In this document: in pieces, positions 1 to 4,881 of the stretch
Position numbering within the stretch: the stretch's first letter is position 1
Layout: every line of letters starts with the position of its first letter
Assembly (NCBI GenBank): GCA_964413275.1
Contig: CAYPSO010000173.1
Span: forward strand, 1 to 6,986
DNA from: JAABRE01 sp964413275
GTDB lineage: Bacteria > Cyanobacteriota > Cyanobacteriia > Cyanobacteriales > JAABRE01
DNA length: 6,986 nucleotides
Reading direction: 5' to 3'
Notes under the pieces: model-generated
The model's input: the letters and a program-made list of their open reading frames with translations, nothing else
The model's database searches: none
Told to the model about the DNA's origin: nothing
Program-made: the position numbers and the translations under genes

Positions 1-8
1 TATGATTT

Positions 9-90
9 GGTGGGCATTGCCCACCCTACTAATGCACACTTTTAACTCAAACAGTCCAGTAGGGTGTCCTTAGCGAGAGCGTAACGCACC
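9..90. repeat. Composite dispersed palindromic repeat region
   Basis: Three pieces sit close together. Positions 9-25 form a perfect 8-base inverted repeat, GGTGGGCA / TGCCCACC, around a single base. CACCCTACT (22-30) is the exact inverse of AGTAGGGTG (58-66), with 27 bases between. The stretch 59-90 (GTAGGGTG, then TTAGCG, CGTAACGCACC) has the look of repeats scattered through many cyanobacterial genomes, which is from memory and not searched. The sequence is richer in G and C than the genes beside it. A related copy lies at 2804-2867. It could form a hairpin in RNA from either strand, but no T-run follows, so it is not a convincing intrinsic terminator. Confidence 0.6.
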
Positions 91-225
91 GTTATTGGGA
101 TATTTATTCCCAGAAATCACCTAAGTATAACATTATTAGATGCGCCCAATCTTTTACCTGCGAAGCGGCATTATCTGGCAATTGACGAAGCTATTCGCAA
201 AAGCTCTAAGTACAGGGCAAAAATT
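91..225. other. Non-genic spacer with possible decayed coding or repeat sequence
   Basis: No gene with a start codon and a recognisable product is visible. One plus-strand frame stays open from 85 to 258 without an ATG near its start. Around 136-225 it reads LLDAPNLLPAKRHYLAIDEA and onward, which looks more protein-like than random, but I do not recognise it. A 6-base inverted pair TGCGAA / TTCGCA lies at 159-164 and 194-199. The local G+C is higher than in the flanking genes. It may be a repeat or a gene remnant. Confidence 0.3.
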
Positions 226-576
226 TTAACTTTTATATTCTCGCCAACTAAAAATTAAATTATCTACAAACTTTAAAGCAATAACATTATCATGGCAATT
301 TTTCTGTTGTTTTAAAATATTAAAATCTTCCCATGACCATTCAACAAAAGCGCGATCGCCTTCTATCATTGTAGAATGAATATCTATTTTAATAGATGCT
401 AAATTAGAGAAATAATCAGCAGTAATTTTCTCAATTTGATTTTTAATTATTTGTTTATCTTTGTTTAAAATAATTTTGCCATCATCAGCAAATAAAATTG
501 CAAAATCAACAGCGTCTTTACGAATACAAGCATCAACTGCTTTAGTAATAATTCTAATAATATCTTCTCGATTCAT
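226..576 (-). CDS. NTF2/SnoaL-like fold small protein
   Basis: A 116-residue protein resembling the SnoaL-like / NTF2-like superfamily of small cone-shaped alpha+beta proteins. An N-terminal helical part (about residues 4-30) is followed by strands including IEGDRAFVEWSW (71-82) and a closing hairpin DNVIALKFVDNLIFSWREY (96-114), the usual end pattern of this fold. Members include isomerases, dehydratases and many proteins of unknown role, and no catalytic set can be assigned here, so the substrate is unknown. It ends only two residues after WREY, slightly shorter than many relatives. It starts 32 bases after the LysR gene on the same strand, so the two may be cotranscribed. No clear Shine-Dalgarno precedes the ATG. 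A perfect HIP1 site (352-359) lies inside the gene. The fold assignment is moderately sure; the function is open. Confidence 0.75.
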   Translation of the reverse strand: MNREDIIRIITKAVDACIRKDAVDFAILFADDGKIILNKDKQIIKNQIEKITADYFSNLASIKIDIHSTMIEGDRAFVEWSWEDFNILKQQKNCHDNVIALKFVDNLIFSWREYKS

Positions 577-608
577 TTACCATAATTTTAATCATATAAA
601 AAGTATTT

Positions 609-1556
609 TTAACATTTACTTATTAAGGTATTAGCAAACAGTCTTTTGGTATTTATACTTACAACTTCTGAACTTTTTTCTAATAAAAATGCTAAAAAAG
701 TTTGAGCAATTACAGATAATTGTTTTCCCCCTAAATAAGAAACATACCAGTTTCTTTCTATGGGAAAATCTTGTATATCTAAAATAGTAAGTTCTCCATT
801 AGCTAAATCTCCTTGCAAAGTATGAAGAGATAAAACAGATATACCTAATCCACCCATGATTGCCTGTTTAATTGCTTCATTACTGCCTAATTCTAATCTC
901 ACTTTCACCTCAATTTCATTTTTTGTAAATAGCTTTTCTACAGCATGGCGTGTTCCTGAACCCGGTTCACGCATAACAAAATGTTCATTGTTCAGTTTTT
1001 TAATAGAAATATTTTTCTTATTAGCTAAAGGATGATCTGATTTAGCAACTACAACTAAAGGATTTTCTAAAAATGACTGACTATATAAGTCTATATCTTC
1101 TGGTAAATGAGAGAGAATATATAAATCATCTTCATTATCTAACATTCTATTTACTACTTTTTCATGGTTAGTTACCTGCAAAGAAACATCAATATCTGGA
1201 TATTTTTGACAAAATAAACCTAGAATGCGTGGTAAAAAATATTTGGTAGTAGAAATTGCCCCTAAACGTAATTTACCTTCTTTTATACCTTTCAAGTCTG
1301 CCACCTTCATCTCAAAGTTATCTAACTGTTCAAAAATTTCTTGGCAAGTGTGTAATAAGGATTCACCGGCATCCGTTAGATAAAGAGTTTTTCCTATTTG
1401 TTCAAATAAAGGTAAACCAATTGATTTAGTAAGTTGCTTAATTTGACTGGAAACTGTGGGCTGGGTAATGTTTAATTCTTCTGCTGCTTTGGTAAAGCTT
1501 TCCTGTCTGGCTGTTGTCTCAAAAACTTTGAGTTGATGTAAAGTAGCTTGTATCAA
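609..1556 (-). CDS. LysR-family regulator, CmpR/NdhR (CcmR)-like
   Basis: A 315-residue LysR-type regulator. The winged helix-turn-helix covers about residues 5-65, with the recognition helix TQPTVSSQIKQL at 31-42. The effector-binding domain runs from about 93 to 292 and contains ISTTKYFLPRILGLFCQKYP (101-120), REPGSGTR (197-204) and LELGSNEAIKQA (221-232). These segments are typical of the cyanobacterial regulators of inorganic-carbon uptake and NDH-1 genes (CmpR, NdhR/CcmR), not of RbcR or NtcB. The exact paralogue cannot be settled, so no symbol is given. The start is TTG (1554-1556): the frame is closed upstream by a TAA at 1581-1583, there is no ATG between, and GGAG (1564-1567) lies 7 bases before the TTG. 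The tail after 292 is unusual and likely variable. The gene is divergent from coaX and upstream of the SnoaL-like gene. Autoregulation is common in the family and would fit the dyad at 1604-1619. Confidence 0.9.
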   Translation of the reverse strand: MIQATLHQLKVFETTARQESFTKAAEELNITQPTVSSQIKQLTKSIGLPLFEQIGKTLYLTDAGESLLHTCQEIFEQLDNFEMKVADLKGIKEGKLRLGAISTTKYFLPRILGLFCQKYPDIDVSLQVTNHEKVVNRMLDNEDDLYILSHLPEDIDLYSQSFLENPLVVVAKSDHPLANKKNISIKKLNNEHFVMREPGSGTRHAVEKLFTKNEIEVKVRLELGSNEAIKQAIMGGLGISVLSLHTLQGDLANGELTILDIQDFPIERNWYVSYLGGKQLSVIAQTFLAFLLEKSSEVVSINTKRLFANTLISKC

Positions 1557-1563
1557 AAATATT

Positions 1564-1567
1564 CTCC
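1564..1567 (-). promoter_or_regulatory. Shine-Dalgarno GGAG for a TTG start
   Basis: On the minus strand GGAG is followed by 7 bases and then TTG. This is the only plausible initiation site, because the frame stops at 1581-1583 and lacks ATG or GTG in between. A run of nine A residues (1569-1577 on the minus strand) lies immediately upstream of it. Confidence 0.6.
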
Positions 1568-1589
1568 GTTTTTTTTTAACTTACTATTT

Positions 1590-1618
1590 ACCATACTCGA
1601 TAGATTGATAATAATCAA
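1590..1618 (-). promoter_or_regulatory. Candidate sigma70-type promoter of the LysR gene
   Basis: Reading the minus strand, TTGATT (1613-1618) and TATGGT (1590-1595) are separated by 17 bases. Each matches four of six consensus bases. The -35 element lies inside the dyad at 1604-1619, so a protein bound there would block this promoter. AT-rich DNA yields such matches by chance, so this is only a candidate. Confidence 0.3.
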
Positions 1619-1619
1619 T
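1604..1619. promoter_or_regulatory. Candidate LysR-type operator dyad
   Basis: ATTGAT-AATA-ATCAAT is a perfect 6+6 base dyad with a 4-base centre, and it includes a T-N11-A core (1605 to 1617), the generic LysR-type binding pattern. It lies 47 bases upstream of the regulator's start, between two divergent genes, where an autoregulatory LysR site is expected. The bases also resemble the ATCAAT half-site that I recall for NdhR-type regulators. A looser match, ATTGATATAATTAAT, is at 1671-1685. Binding is inferred, not shown. Confidence 0.4.
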
Positions 1620-1706
1620 ACTCAAATATTTAATATAGACAAATTTCTATATAAGTATTAGTTATTAAAAATTGATATAATTAATAAAATAATCCAATTA
1701 ATTACT

Positions 1707-1715
1707 TGTTATGAT
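1707..1715 (+). promoter_or_regulatory. Candidate extended -10 promoter of coaX
   Basis: TGTTATGAT contains an extended -10 (TG-N-TATGAT, five of six bases matching TATAAT), with no good -35 at the normal distance. Transcription would begin near 1722, leaving a leader of roughly 30 bases before the coaX ATG. Weak evidence in AT-rich DNA. Confidence 0.25.
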
Positions 1716-1753
1716 TTAAGATTAATAGTTAACTTTCTAGATAATTACTATTC

Positions 1754-2461
1754 ATGAAAAATCAATCTTATGGAACTTTAATGATTGGTAATTCTCGCTT
1801 ACACTGGGGTTTATTTGAAGATAATAATCTGATTCAAGTGTATCATACTCCTCATTTTATTCGTCCTCAATTACTTCTAGAAATACCTTTATACATAGCT
1901 TCTGTTGTCCCTAGTCAAACTGATTTTTGGTTAAAAAATAATAATAACCATCTTATTACACTTTCAGATATTCCCCTAAAAAATATTTACTCTACGATAG
2001 GTATAGATAGAGTTTTAGCGTTGTGGGGGGCAATTAATCAATATGGCTTTCCTTGTTTAGTAATTGATGCAGGTACAGCCTTAACTTTTACTGGTGCCGA
2101 TGAGCAACCTAGTTTAGTGGGAGGGGCGATTTTACCTGGTTTAGGATTGCAATTAAAAACCCTTACCGTTGAAACTGCGGCCTTACCAAAGGTTAGTTTA
2201 ACTGAGGATTTACCGCAACTATGGGCTAAAAATACTTCAGACGCTATTATCAGTGGCGTAGTTTATACTTTATTATCGGGAATTGTATATTTTATTAATA
2301 ATTGGTTAACTCAATTTAATCATAGTAAAATTATAATTACAGGTGGTGATCGCCTGATTTTATTAAATTACTTACAGCTTTTCAATTTACCAATAAATAA
2401 TCTCATAATTAATGATGAAAATCTAATTTTTTGGGGAATGAAAAATATAGTTTATAATTAA
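1754..2461 (+). CDS. coaX: Type III pantothenate kinase
   Basis: A 235-residue cytosolic enzyme that phosphorylates pantothenate with ATP, the first committed step of coenzyme A synthesis. It belongs to the ASKHA fold. Visible landmarks are the N-terminal phosphate loop IGNSRLHWGLF (11-21), GIDRVLALWGA (83-93), the catalytic-base segment IDAGTALTF (104-112, Asp105), GGAILPGLGLQLKTL (123-137) and NTSDAIISG (160-168), followed by IIITGGDR (193-200). The Asp usually found two residues before the Gly-Asn of the first motif (D-x-G-N-T/S) is Met10 here. From memory this variant is common in cyanobacterial CoaX proteins. The length is slightly below the 250-260 residues typical of the family. The ATG at 1754 is the only start, since the frame has a TAA at 1730-1732. 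A DUF427 gene follows after 26 bases, probably in the same transcript. Confidence 0.92.
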   Translation: MKNQSYGTLMIGNSRLHWGLFEDNNLIQVYHTPHFIRPQLLLEIPLYIASVVPSQTDFWLKNNNNHLITLSDIPLKNIYSTIGIDRVLALWGAINQYGFPCLVIDAGTALTFTGADEQPSLVGGAILPGLGLQLKTLTVETAALPKVSLTEDLPQLWAKNTSDAIISGVVYTLLSGIVYFINNWLTQFNHSKIIITGGDRLILLNYLQLFNLPINNLIINDENLIFWGMKNIVYN

Positions 2462-2487
2462 TCATGTAGTAATTTTTTTGATTAAAA

Positions 2488-2772
2488 ATGGCAAAAGCAA
2501 TTTGGAATGGAGTTATTTTGGCTGAAAGCGATAATTGTGAAATAGTAGAAGGCAATTATTATTTTCCTCCAGAAAAAATTAATCAAGAATATTTTCAACC
2601 AAGTGATACCCATACTACTTGTTTTTGGAAAGGTGTAGCCAGTTATTATACTATTACCGTAAATGGACAAGAAAATAAAGATGCTGCTTGGTATTATCCT
2701 GAGCCTAAAGAAAAAGCACAAAACATAAGAAATTATATTGCTTTTTGGAAAGGAGTAAAAGTAGAAGCTTGA
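2488..2772 (+). CDS. DUF427 domain protein
   Basis: A 94-residue protein that matches the small, widespread DUF427 family over its full length. Signature segments are WNGVILAES (6-14), VEGNYYFPP (20-28), the central TTCFWKGVASYY (43-54), DAAWYYPEPKEKA (65-77) and the closing IAFWKGVKV (84-92). The family forms a compact beta-rich fold with conserved Trp and Tyr residues, and its biochemical role is unknown. There is no signal peptide or membrane segment, so it should be cytosolic. It begins 26 bases after coaX on the same strand, which suggests a shared transcript, but nothing links its job to CoA. No clear Shine-Dalgarno precedes the ATG. The reading on the opposite strand over the same bases is a shadow. 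Confidence 0.88.
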   Translation: MAKAIWNGVILAESDNCEIVEGNYYFPPEKINQEYFQPSDTHTTCFWKGVASYYTITVNGQENKDAAWYYPEPKEKAQNIRNYIAFWKGVKVEA

Positions 2773-2803
2773 GGGACTTGCGGTTAAAGAAAGTACCATT
2801 TAA

Positions 2804-2867
2804 AGTAGGGGGGGCAAAACCGACAGATGAAGTTTACCCGAAATTCTCAAAGCATATTTTGCCCACC
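2804..2867. repeat. Degenerate copy of the GTAGGGTGGGCA dispersed repeat
   Basis: AGTAGGGGGGGCA (2804-2816) differs at one of 13 positions from the inverse of 18-30. GGGGGGCAAAA (2809-2819) pairs with TTTTGCCCACC (2857-2867), an 11-base inverted repeat with one mismatch and 37 bases between. It lies just downstream of the DUF427 gene. It may be the remains of a small palindromic element like that at 9-30. It could fold in the transcript, but no T-run follows. Confidence 0.5.
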
Positions 2868-2889
2868 AAAAAATATATAAACTGGTATA

Positions 2890-2897
2890 TTATTTGT
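2890..2897. repeat. Target site duplication, left copy
   Basis: TTATTTGT lies directly left of the inverted terminus GGCTCTTCTAG and is repeated exactly at 3085-3092, directly right of the other terminus. Confidence 0.8.
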
Positions 2898-3084
2898 GGC
2901 TCTTCTAGAGTAGCTATGACAAAATAATAGTAAATAATAGCTATAAAGGTTACTGCATAAAATTTATACTAAAACAAAAATAAGATTTTAATAACTGATT
3001 AATTTTGTTCTTCTCTGTTGCCTGTTGCCTGTTGCCTCTTGCCTATTTCAACTAATAATTTATTACACTCAAACTAGAAGAGCC
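2898..3084. mobile_element. 187-base non-autonomous element (MITE), ISL3-like
   Basis: The element begins with GGCTCTTCTAG (2898-2908) and ends with the exact inverse CTAGAAGAGCC (3074-3084). Both ends abut an identical 8-base direct repeat, TTATTTGT (2890-2897 and 3085-3092). Weaker end-to-end similarity continues to about base 33 from each end. No open frame of useful size lies inside, so movement would need a transposase supplied elsewhere. Termini starting with GG and an 8-base target duplication are known traits of ISL3-family insertion sequences, so that family is the likely source, though this is inferred. The interior is AT-rich, has AAATAATAG twice (2922-2930, 2932-2940), TAGCTAT twice (2911-2917, 2938-2944), and four TGTTGCC-type heptamers (3016-3043). 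It sits between the DUF427 and hydroquinone reductase genes and interrupts neither. Confidence 0.8.
3016..3043. repeat. Tandem heptamer array TGTTGCC x4
   Basis: Three perfect TGTTGCC units (3016-3022, 3023-3029, 3030-3036) are followed by a variant TCTTGCC (3037-3043). This is the class of short tandemly repeated repetitive heptamers known in cyanobacteria. The array lies wholly inside the small transposable element. Confidence 0.85.
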
Positions 3085-3092
3085 TTATTTGT
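3085..3092. repeat. Target site duplication, right copy
   Basis: TTATTTGT directly follows the right inverted terminus and is identical to 2890-2897. Confidence 0.8.
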
Positions 3093-3135
3093 TTGCTAAT
3101 CCCTAAGCTGTCAGTAGTCATAGTGGCTTTCCTGA

Positions 3136-3148
3136 CGTTCGCCCCTAC
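3136..3148. repeat. Half-site of a cyanobacterial palindromic repeat
   Basis: CGTTCGCCCCTAC resembles one arm of a GTAGGGGCGAACG-type palindrome that I remember as frequent in cyanobacterial genomes. Only one arm is present, 54 bases before the hydroquinone reductase gene. It is more GC-rich than the surrounding spacer. Confidence 0.35.
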
Positions 3149-3201
3149 TGTAGTAAAAATAAGGAATTTTAATAAAATAAAACAATATTTTTGATAAAAA
3201 T

Positions 3202-4170
3202 ATGGGACTTTTAATTGATGGAATTTGGCAGGATAAATGGTACAATACTGACAAGACAGAAGGACGTTTTATCAGAGAAGATTCTCAATTTCGGCGTTGG
3301 ATTACTGCTGATGGTAGCGATGGTTTTCAAGCTGAAGTAGGACGTTATCACCTTTATATATCCTATGCCTGTCCTTGGGCTTGTCGTGCTTTAATTTTTC
3401 GAGCATTAAAAGGTTTAGAAAATATTATCTCTATGTCTGTAGTTAATTGGTTTATGGGGGAAAATGGTTGGACTTTTGAACCCGGAAAAGGAGTAATTCC
3501 TGACACTATTAATGATAGTGATTTTCTCTACGAAATTTATCTAAAAAATAATCCTAAATATACAGGTAGAGTTACTGTACCGCTTATTTGGGATAAAAAA
3601 ACTAATACCATTGTTAATAATGAATCATCTGAAATTATTAGAATGTTTAATAGTGCTTTTGATGGTATAGGTGCTTTACCAGGAGATTATTATCCAGCAG
3701 AATTACAGGATGAAATTGAAAAAATAAACGATCGCATTTATCATACTGTTAATAATGGAGTTTATAAAGCGGGATTTGCCACAACTCAAAAAGCTTATGA
3801 AGATGCAATTAATCCCTTATTTGAAACCCTTGATTGGTTAGAAAAAAAGCTATCAACTAATCGCTATCTTTTGGGTTCAAAACTAACAGAAGCAGACTGG
3901 AGATTATTTACAACTTTAGTACGTTTCGATCCGGTATATGTAGGTCATTTTAAATGTAATAAACGCCGTCTCATAGATTATCCTAATTTATGGGATTATG
4001 TCCGTGAATTATATCAAATGCCAAAAATTACAGAAACAGTTAATTTTGAGCATATTAAAGGTCATTATTATCAGAGTCACAAAACCATTAATCCTACAGG
4101 AATTGTGCCTATGGGGCCAATTATTGACTTTAAAGCTCCTCATAATCGGGATAAAATTCATTATCGTTAA
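3202..4170 (+). CDS. Glutathionyl-hydroquinone reductase (Xi-class GST, YqjG/ECM4 family)
   Basis: A 322-residue cytosolic enzyme of the Xi-class glutathione transferases, which reduce glutathionyl-hydroquinones to hydroquinones with glutathione. The N-terminal thioredoxin-like domain holds the catalytic ACPWACRALI (Cys57 the nucleophile), the TVP turn (125-127, cis-Pro127) and the glutathione-contacting NNESSEIIRMFN (139-150). The C-terminal helical domain has LTEADWRLFTTLVRFDPVYVGHFKCN (within 228-253) and the family tail NPTGIVPMGP (297-306). The length equals that of E. coli YqjG (about 328). At position 61 the usual CPWAH motif has Cys instead of His, which gives a Cys57/Cys61 pair. The gene stands alone between the transposable element and the convergent toxin-antitoxin pair. 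No strong Shine-Dalgarno is seen before the ATG. In a phototroph a role in quinone detoxification is likely but inferred. Confidence 0.93.
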   Translation: MGLLIDGIWQDKWYNTDKTEGRFIREDSQFRRWITADGSDGFQAEVGRYHLYISYACPWACRALIFRALKGLENIISMSVVNWFMGENGWTFEPGKGVIPDTINDSDFLYEIYLKNNPKYTGRVTVPLIWDKKTNTIVNNESSEIIRMFNSAFDGIGALPGDYYPAELQDEIEKINDRIYHTVNNGVYKAGFATTQKAYEDAINPLFETLDWLEKKLSTNRYLLGSKLTEADWRLFTTLVRFDPVYVGHFKCNKRRLIDYPNLWDYVRELYQMPKITETVNFEHIKGHYYQSHKTINPTGIVPMGPIIDFKAPHNRDKIHYR

Positions 4171-4231
4171 ACACCAAACTTGCTGAAAGTTGATTACAAC
4201 AGTTTTCACTTCCTACGAGCTAAATCAAAAA

Positions 4232-4239
4232 GCGATCGC
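4232..4239. repeat. HIP1 octamer
   Basis: A perfect GCGATCGC in the spacer after the hydroquinone reductase gene. Other perfect copies are at 352-359 (SnoaL-like gene) and 5386-5393 (PBP2 gene). HIP1 is a hallmark of most cyanobacterial genomes, and three copies in 7 kb of AT-rich DNA are far above chance. Confidence 0.9.
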
Positions 4240-4279
4240 AATTAAGTAGGTACACAAAATTAATTACATGGTTGAGAGA

Positions 4280-4300
4280 GGGAACAGGGAACAGAGAAGA
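4280..4300. repeat. Short GGGAACA heptamer repeat
   Basis: GGGAACA occurs twice in tandem (4280-4286, 4287-4293), followed by a degenerate third unit, GAGAAGA. Its unit differs by one base from the inverse of the TGTTGCC heptamer at 3016-3043, so both arrays belong to the same broad repeat type. It lies in the 186-base spacer between the convergent hydroquinone reductase and toxin genes. No clear terminator is visible in that spacer. Confidence 0.6.
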
Positions 4301-4356
4301 AATACAGCAGTTTTAAGTTAATATCAAAATGTGTAAATAATTTTTTGTTTAGGCAA

Positions 4357-4614
4357 TTAGTAGTGAAATTTACAGGAAACAATAACAATCTCTTCATCAG
4401 AAACGCTATAAACTAGGCGATGTTCTTTTGTAATGCGTCGTGACCATAAGCCTGATAAATCATGTTTTAGTGCTTCTGGTTTTCCTAATCCAGAAAAAGG
4501 CTCTCTTTGAATATCTTTAATGAGGTTGACAATTTTAGCGTAAATTTTTTTGTCTTCTATTGCCCATTGGTTAAATTCATCAAAACTTCGGGTGAGAAAG
4601 GCAACTTTCCTCAT
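4357..4614 (-). CDS. YoeB/Txe-family toxin, ribosome-dependent mRNA endonuclease
   Basis: An 85-residue toxin of the RelE superfamily, closely matching E. coli YoeB in length and layout. YoeB cuts mRNA in the ribosomal A site. The family core GKPEALKHDLSGLWSRRITKEHRLVY spans 44-69 and the protein ends in CKFHY. Residues equivalent to the YoeB catalytic set Glu46, Arg65, His83 and Tyr84 are all present, as Glu47, Arg66, His84 and Tyr85, so it is likely active. The ATG overlaps the antitoxin stop in ATGA (4611-4614 on the minus strand), which suggests translational coupling and explains the lack of a separate Shine-Dalgarno. It is the second gene of a two-gene operon, in the order antitoxin then toxin. 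Confidence 0.93.
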   Translation of the reverse strand: MRKVAFLTRSFDEFNQWAIEDKKIYAKIVNLIKDIQREPFSGLGKPEALKHDLSGLWSRRITKEHRLVYSVSDEEIVIVSCKFHY

Positions 4615-4844
4615 AATTTAGCAGGATCTACATAAATATAGCTGTCAGGATTTTTGAGTGATTCTATGGCTTCTTTGAGATGTTGACGGTTTGCTTCTGT
4701 TGAAAGTAAATAGTCTGTTTCATCCATTTCAGTGGGTTCTTGAATCAATAAAATTGCTTCGACAACTGTTCCCTCTGGTAAGTCTAGAGGAGGCAAATCA
4801 AGTTGACCGTCTTTAATAGTTGTTTGGTATTTTAGTGCATTCAT
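4611..4844 (-). CDS. Antitoxin of the YoeB-type pair, possibly hybrid
   Basis: A 77-residue antitoxin, first gene of the toxin-antitoxin operon. Its C-terminal half, DETDYLLSTEANRQHLKEAI (41-60) and onward, resembles the toxin-binding segment of YefM (YLL-x-S-x-AN-xx-L-xx-I-xx-L). The N-terminal half is not the usual Phd/YefM fold: YQTTIKDGQLDLPPLDLPEG (6-25) and the following VVEAILL look like the DUF104/AF2212-like or AbrB-like beta-hairpin type with its P-L-x-L-P-E-G signature. It should bind and block the toxin through its C-terminus and, if the N-terminus binds DNA, repress its own operon. The stop overlaps the toxin start by 4 bases. A candidate extended -10 lies 29 bases upstream of the ATG. 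The role is firm from context; the family call for the N-terminus is inferred. Confidence 0.85.
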   Translation of the reverse strand: MNALKYQTTIKDGQLDLPPLDLPEGTVVEAILLIQEPTEMDETDYLLSTEANRQHLKEAIESLKNPDSYIYVDPAKL

Positions 4845-4872
4845 AAAAGCTTGCTATTCTTTATATGTTTTT

Positions 4873-4881
4873 ATTTTAGCA
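4873..4881 (-). promoter_or_regulatory. Candidate extended -10 of the toxin-antitoxin operon
   Basis: On the minus strand TGCTAAAAT gives an extended -10 (TG-N-TAAAAT, five of six bases), which would start transcription near 4866, about 20 bases before the antitoxin ATG. No convincing -35 is seen, and no obvious operator dyad overlaps it. Confidence 0.25.

Noticed and set aside
9..25. Hairpin as an intrinsic terminator for the minus-strand lysR-SnoaL unit
   Set aside because: It is about 200 bases past the stop codon, and no T-run follows the stem on the minus strand; repeat origin is a better explanation.
2482..2799. 105-residue minus-strand open frame over the DUF427 gene
   Set aside because: It is antisense to a well-conserved DUF427 coding sequence, and its translation is Phe/Ile/Ser-rich, as expected for the reverse of AT-rich codons.
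2745..2927. 60-residue plus-strand frame after DUF427
   Set aside because: It overlaps the DUF427 end out of frame, crosses the degenerate repeat and runs into the mobile element; no family likeness.
3016..3043. Heptamer array as a CRISPR
   Set aside because: Units are 7 bases and directly adjacent, with no spacers; it is a simple tandem repeat.
2914..3123. CTATGAC (2914-2920) and GTCATAG (3117-3123) as a second pair of element ends
   Set aside because: The 7-base pair crosses the better-supported ends instead of nesting with them and has no matching flanking duplication; likely chance.
3998..4209. Two short frames (plus 3998-4186, minus 4009-4209) at the end of the hydroquinone reductase gene
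   Set aside because: Both are shadows of the conserved C-terminal coding region.
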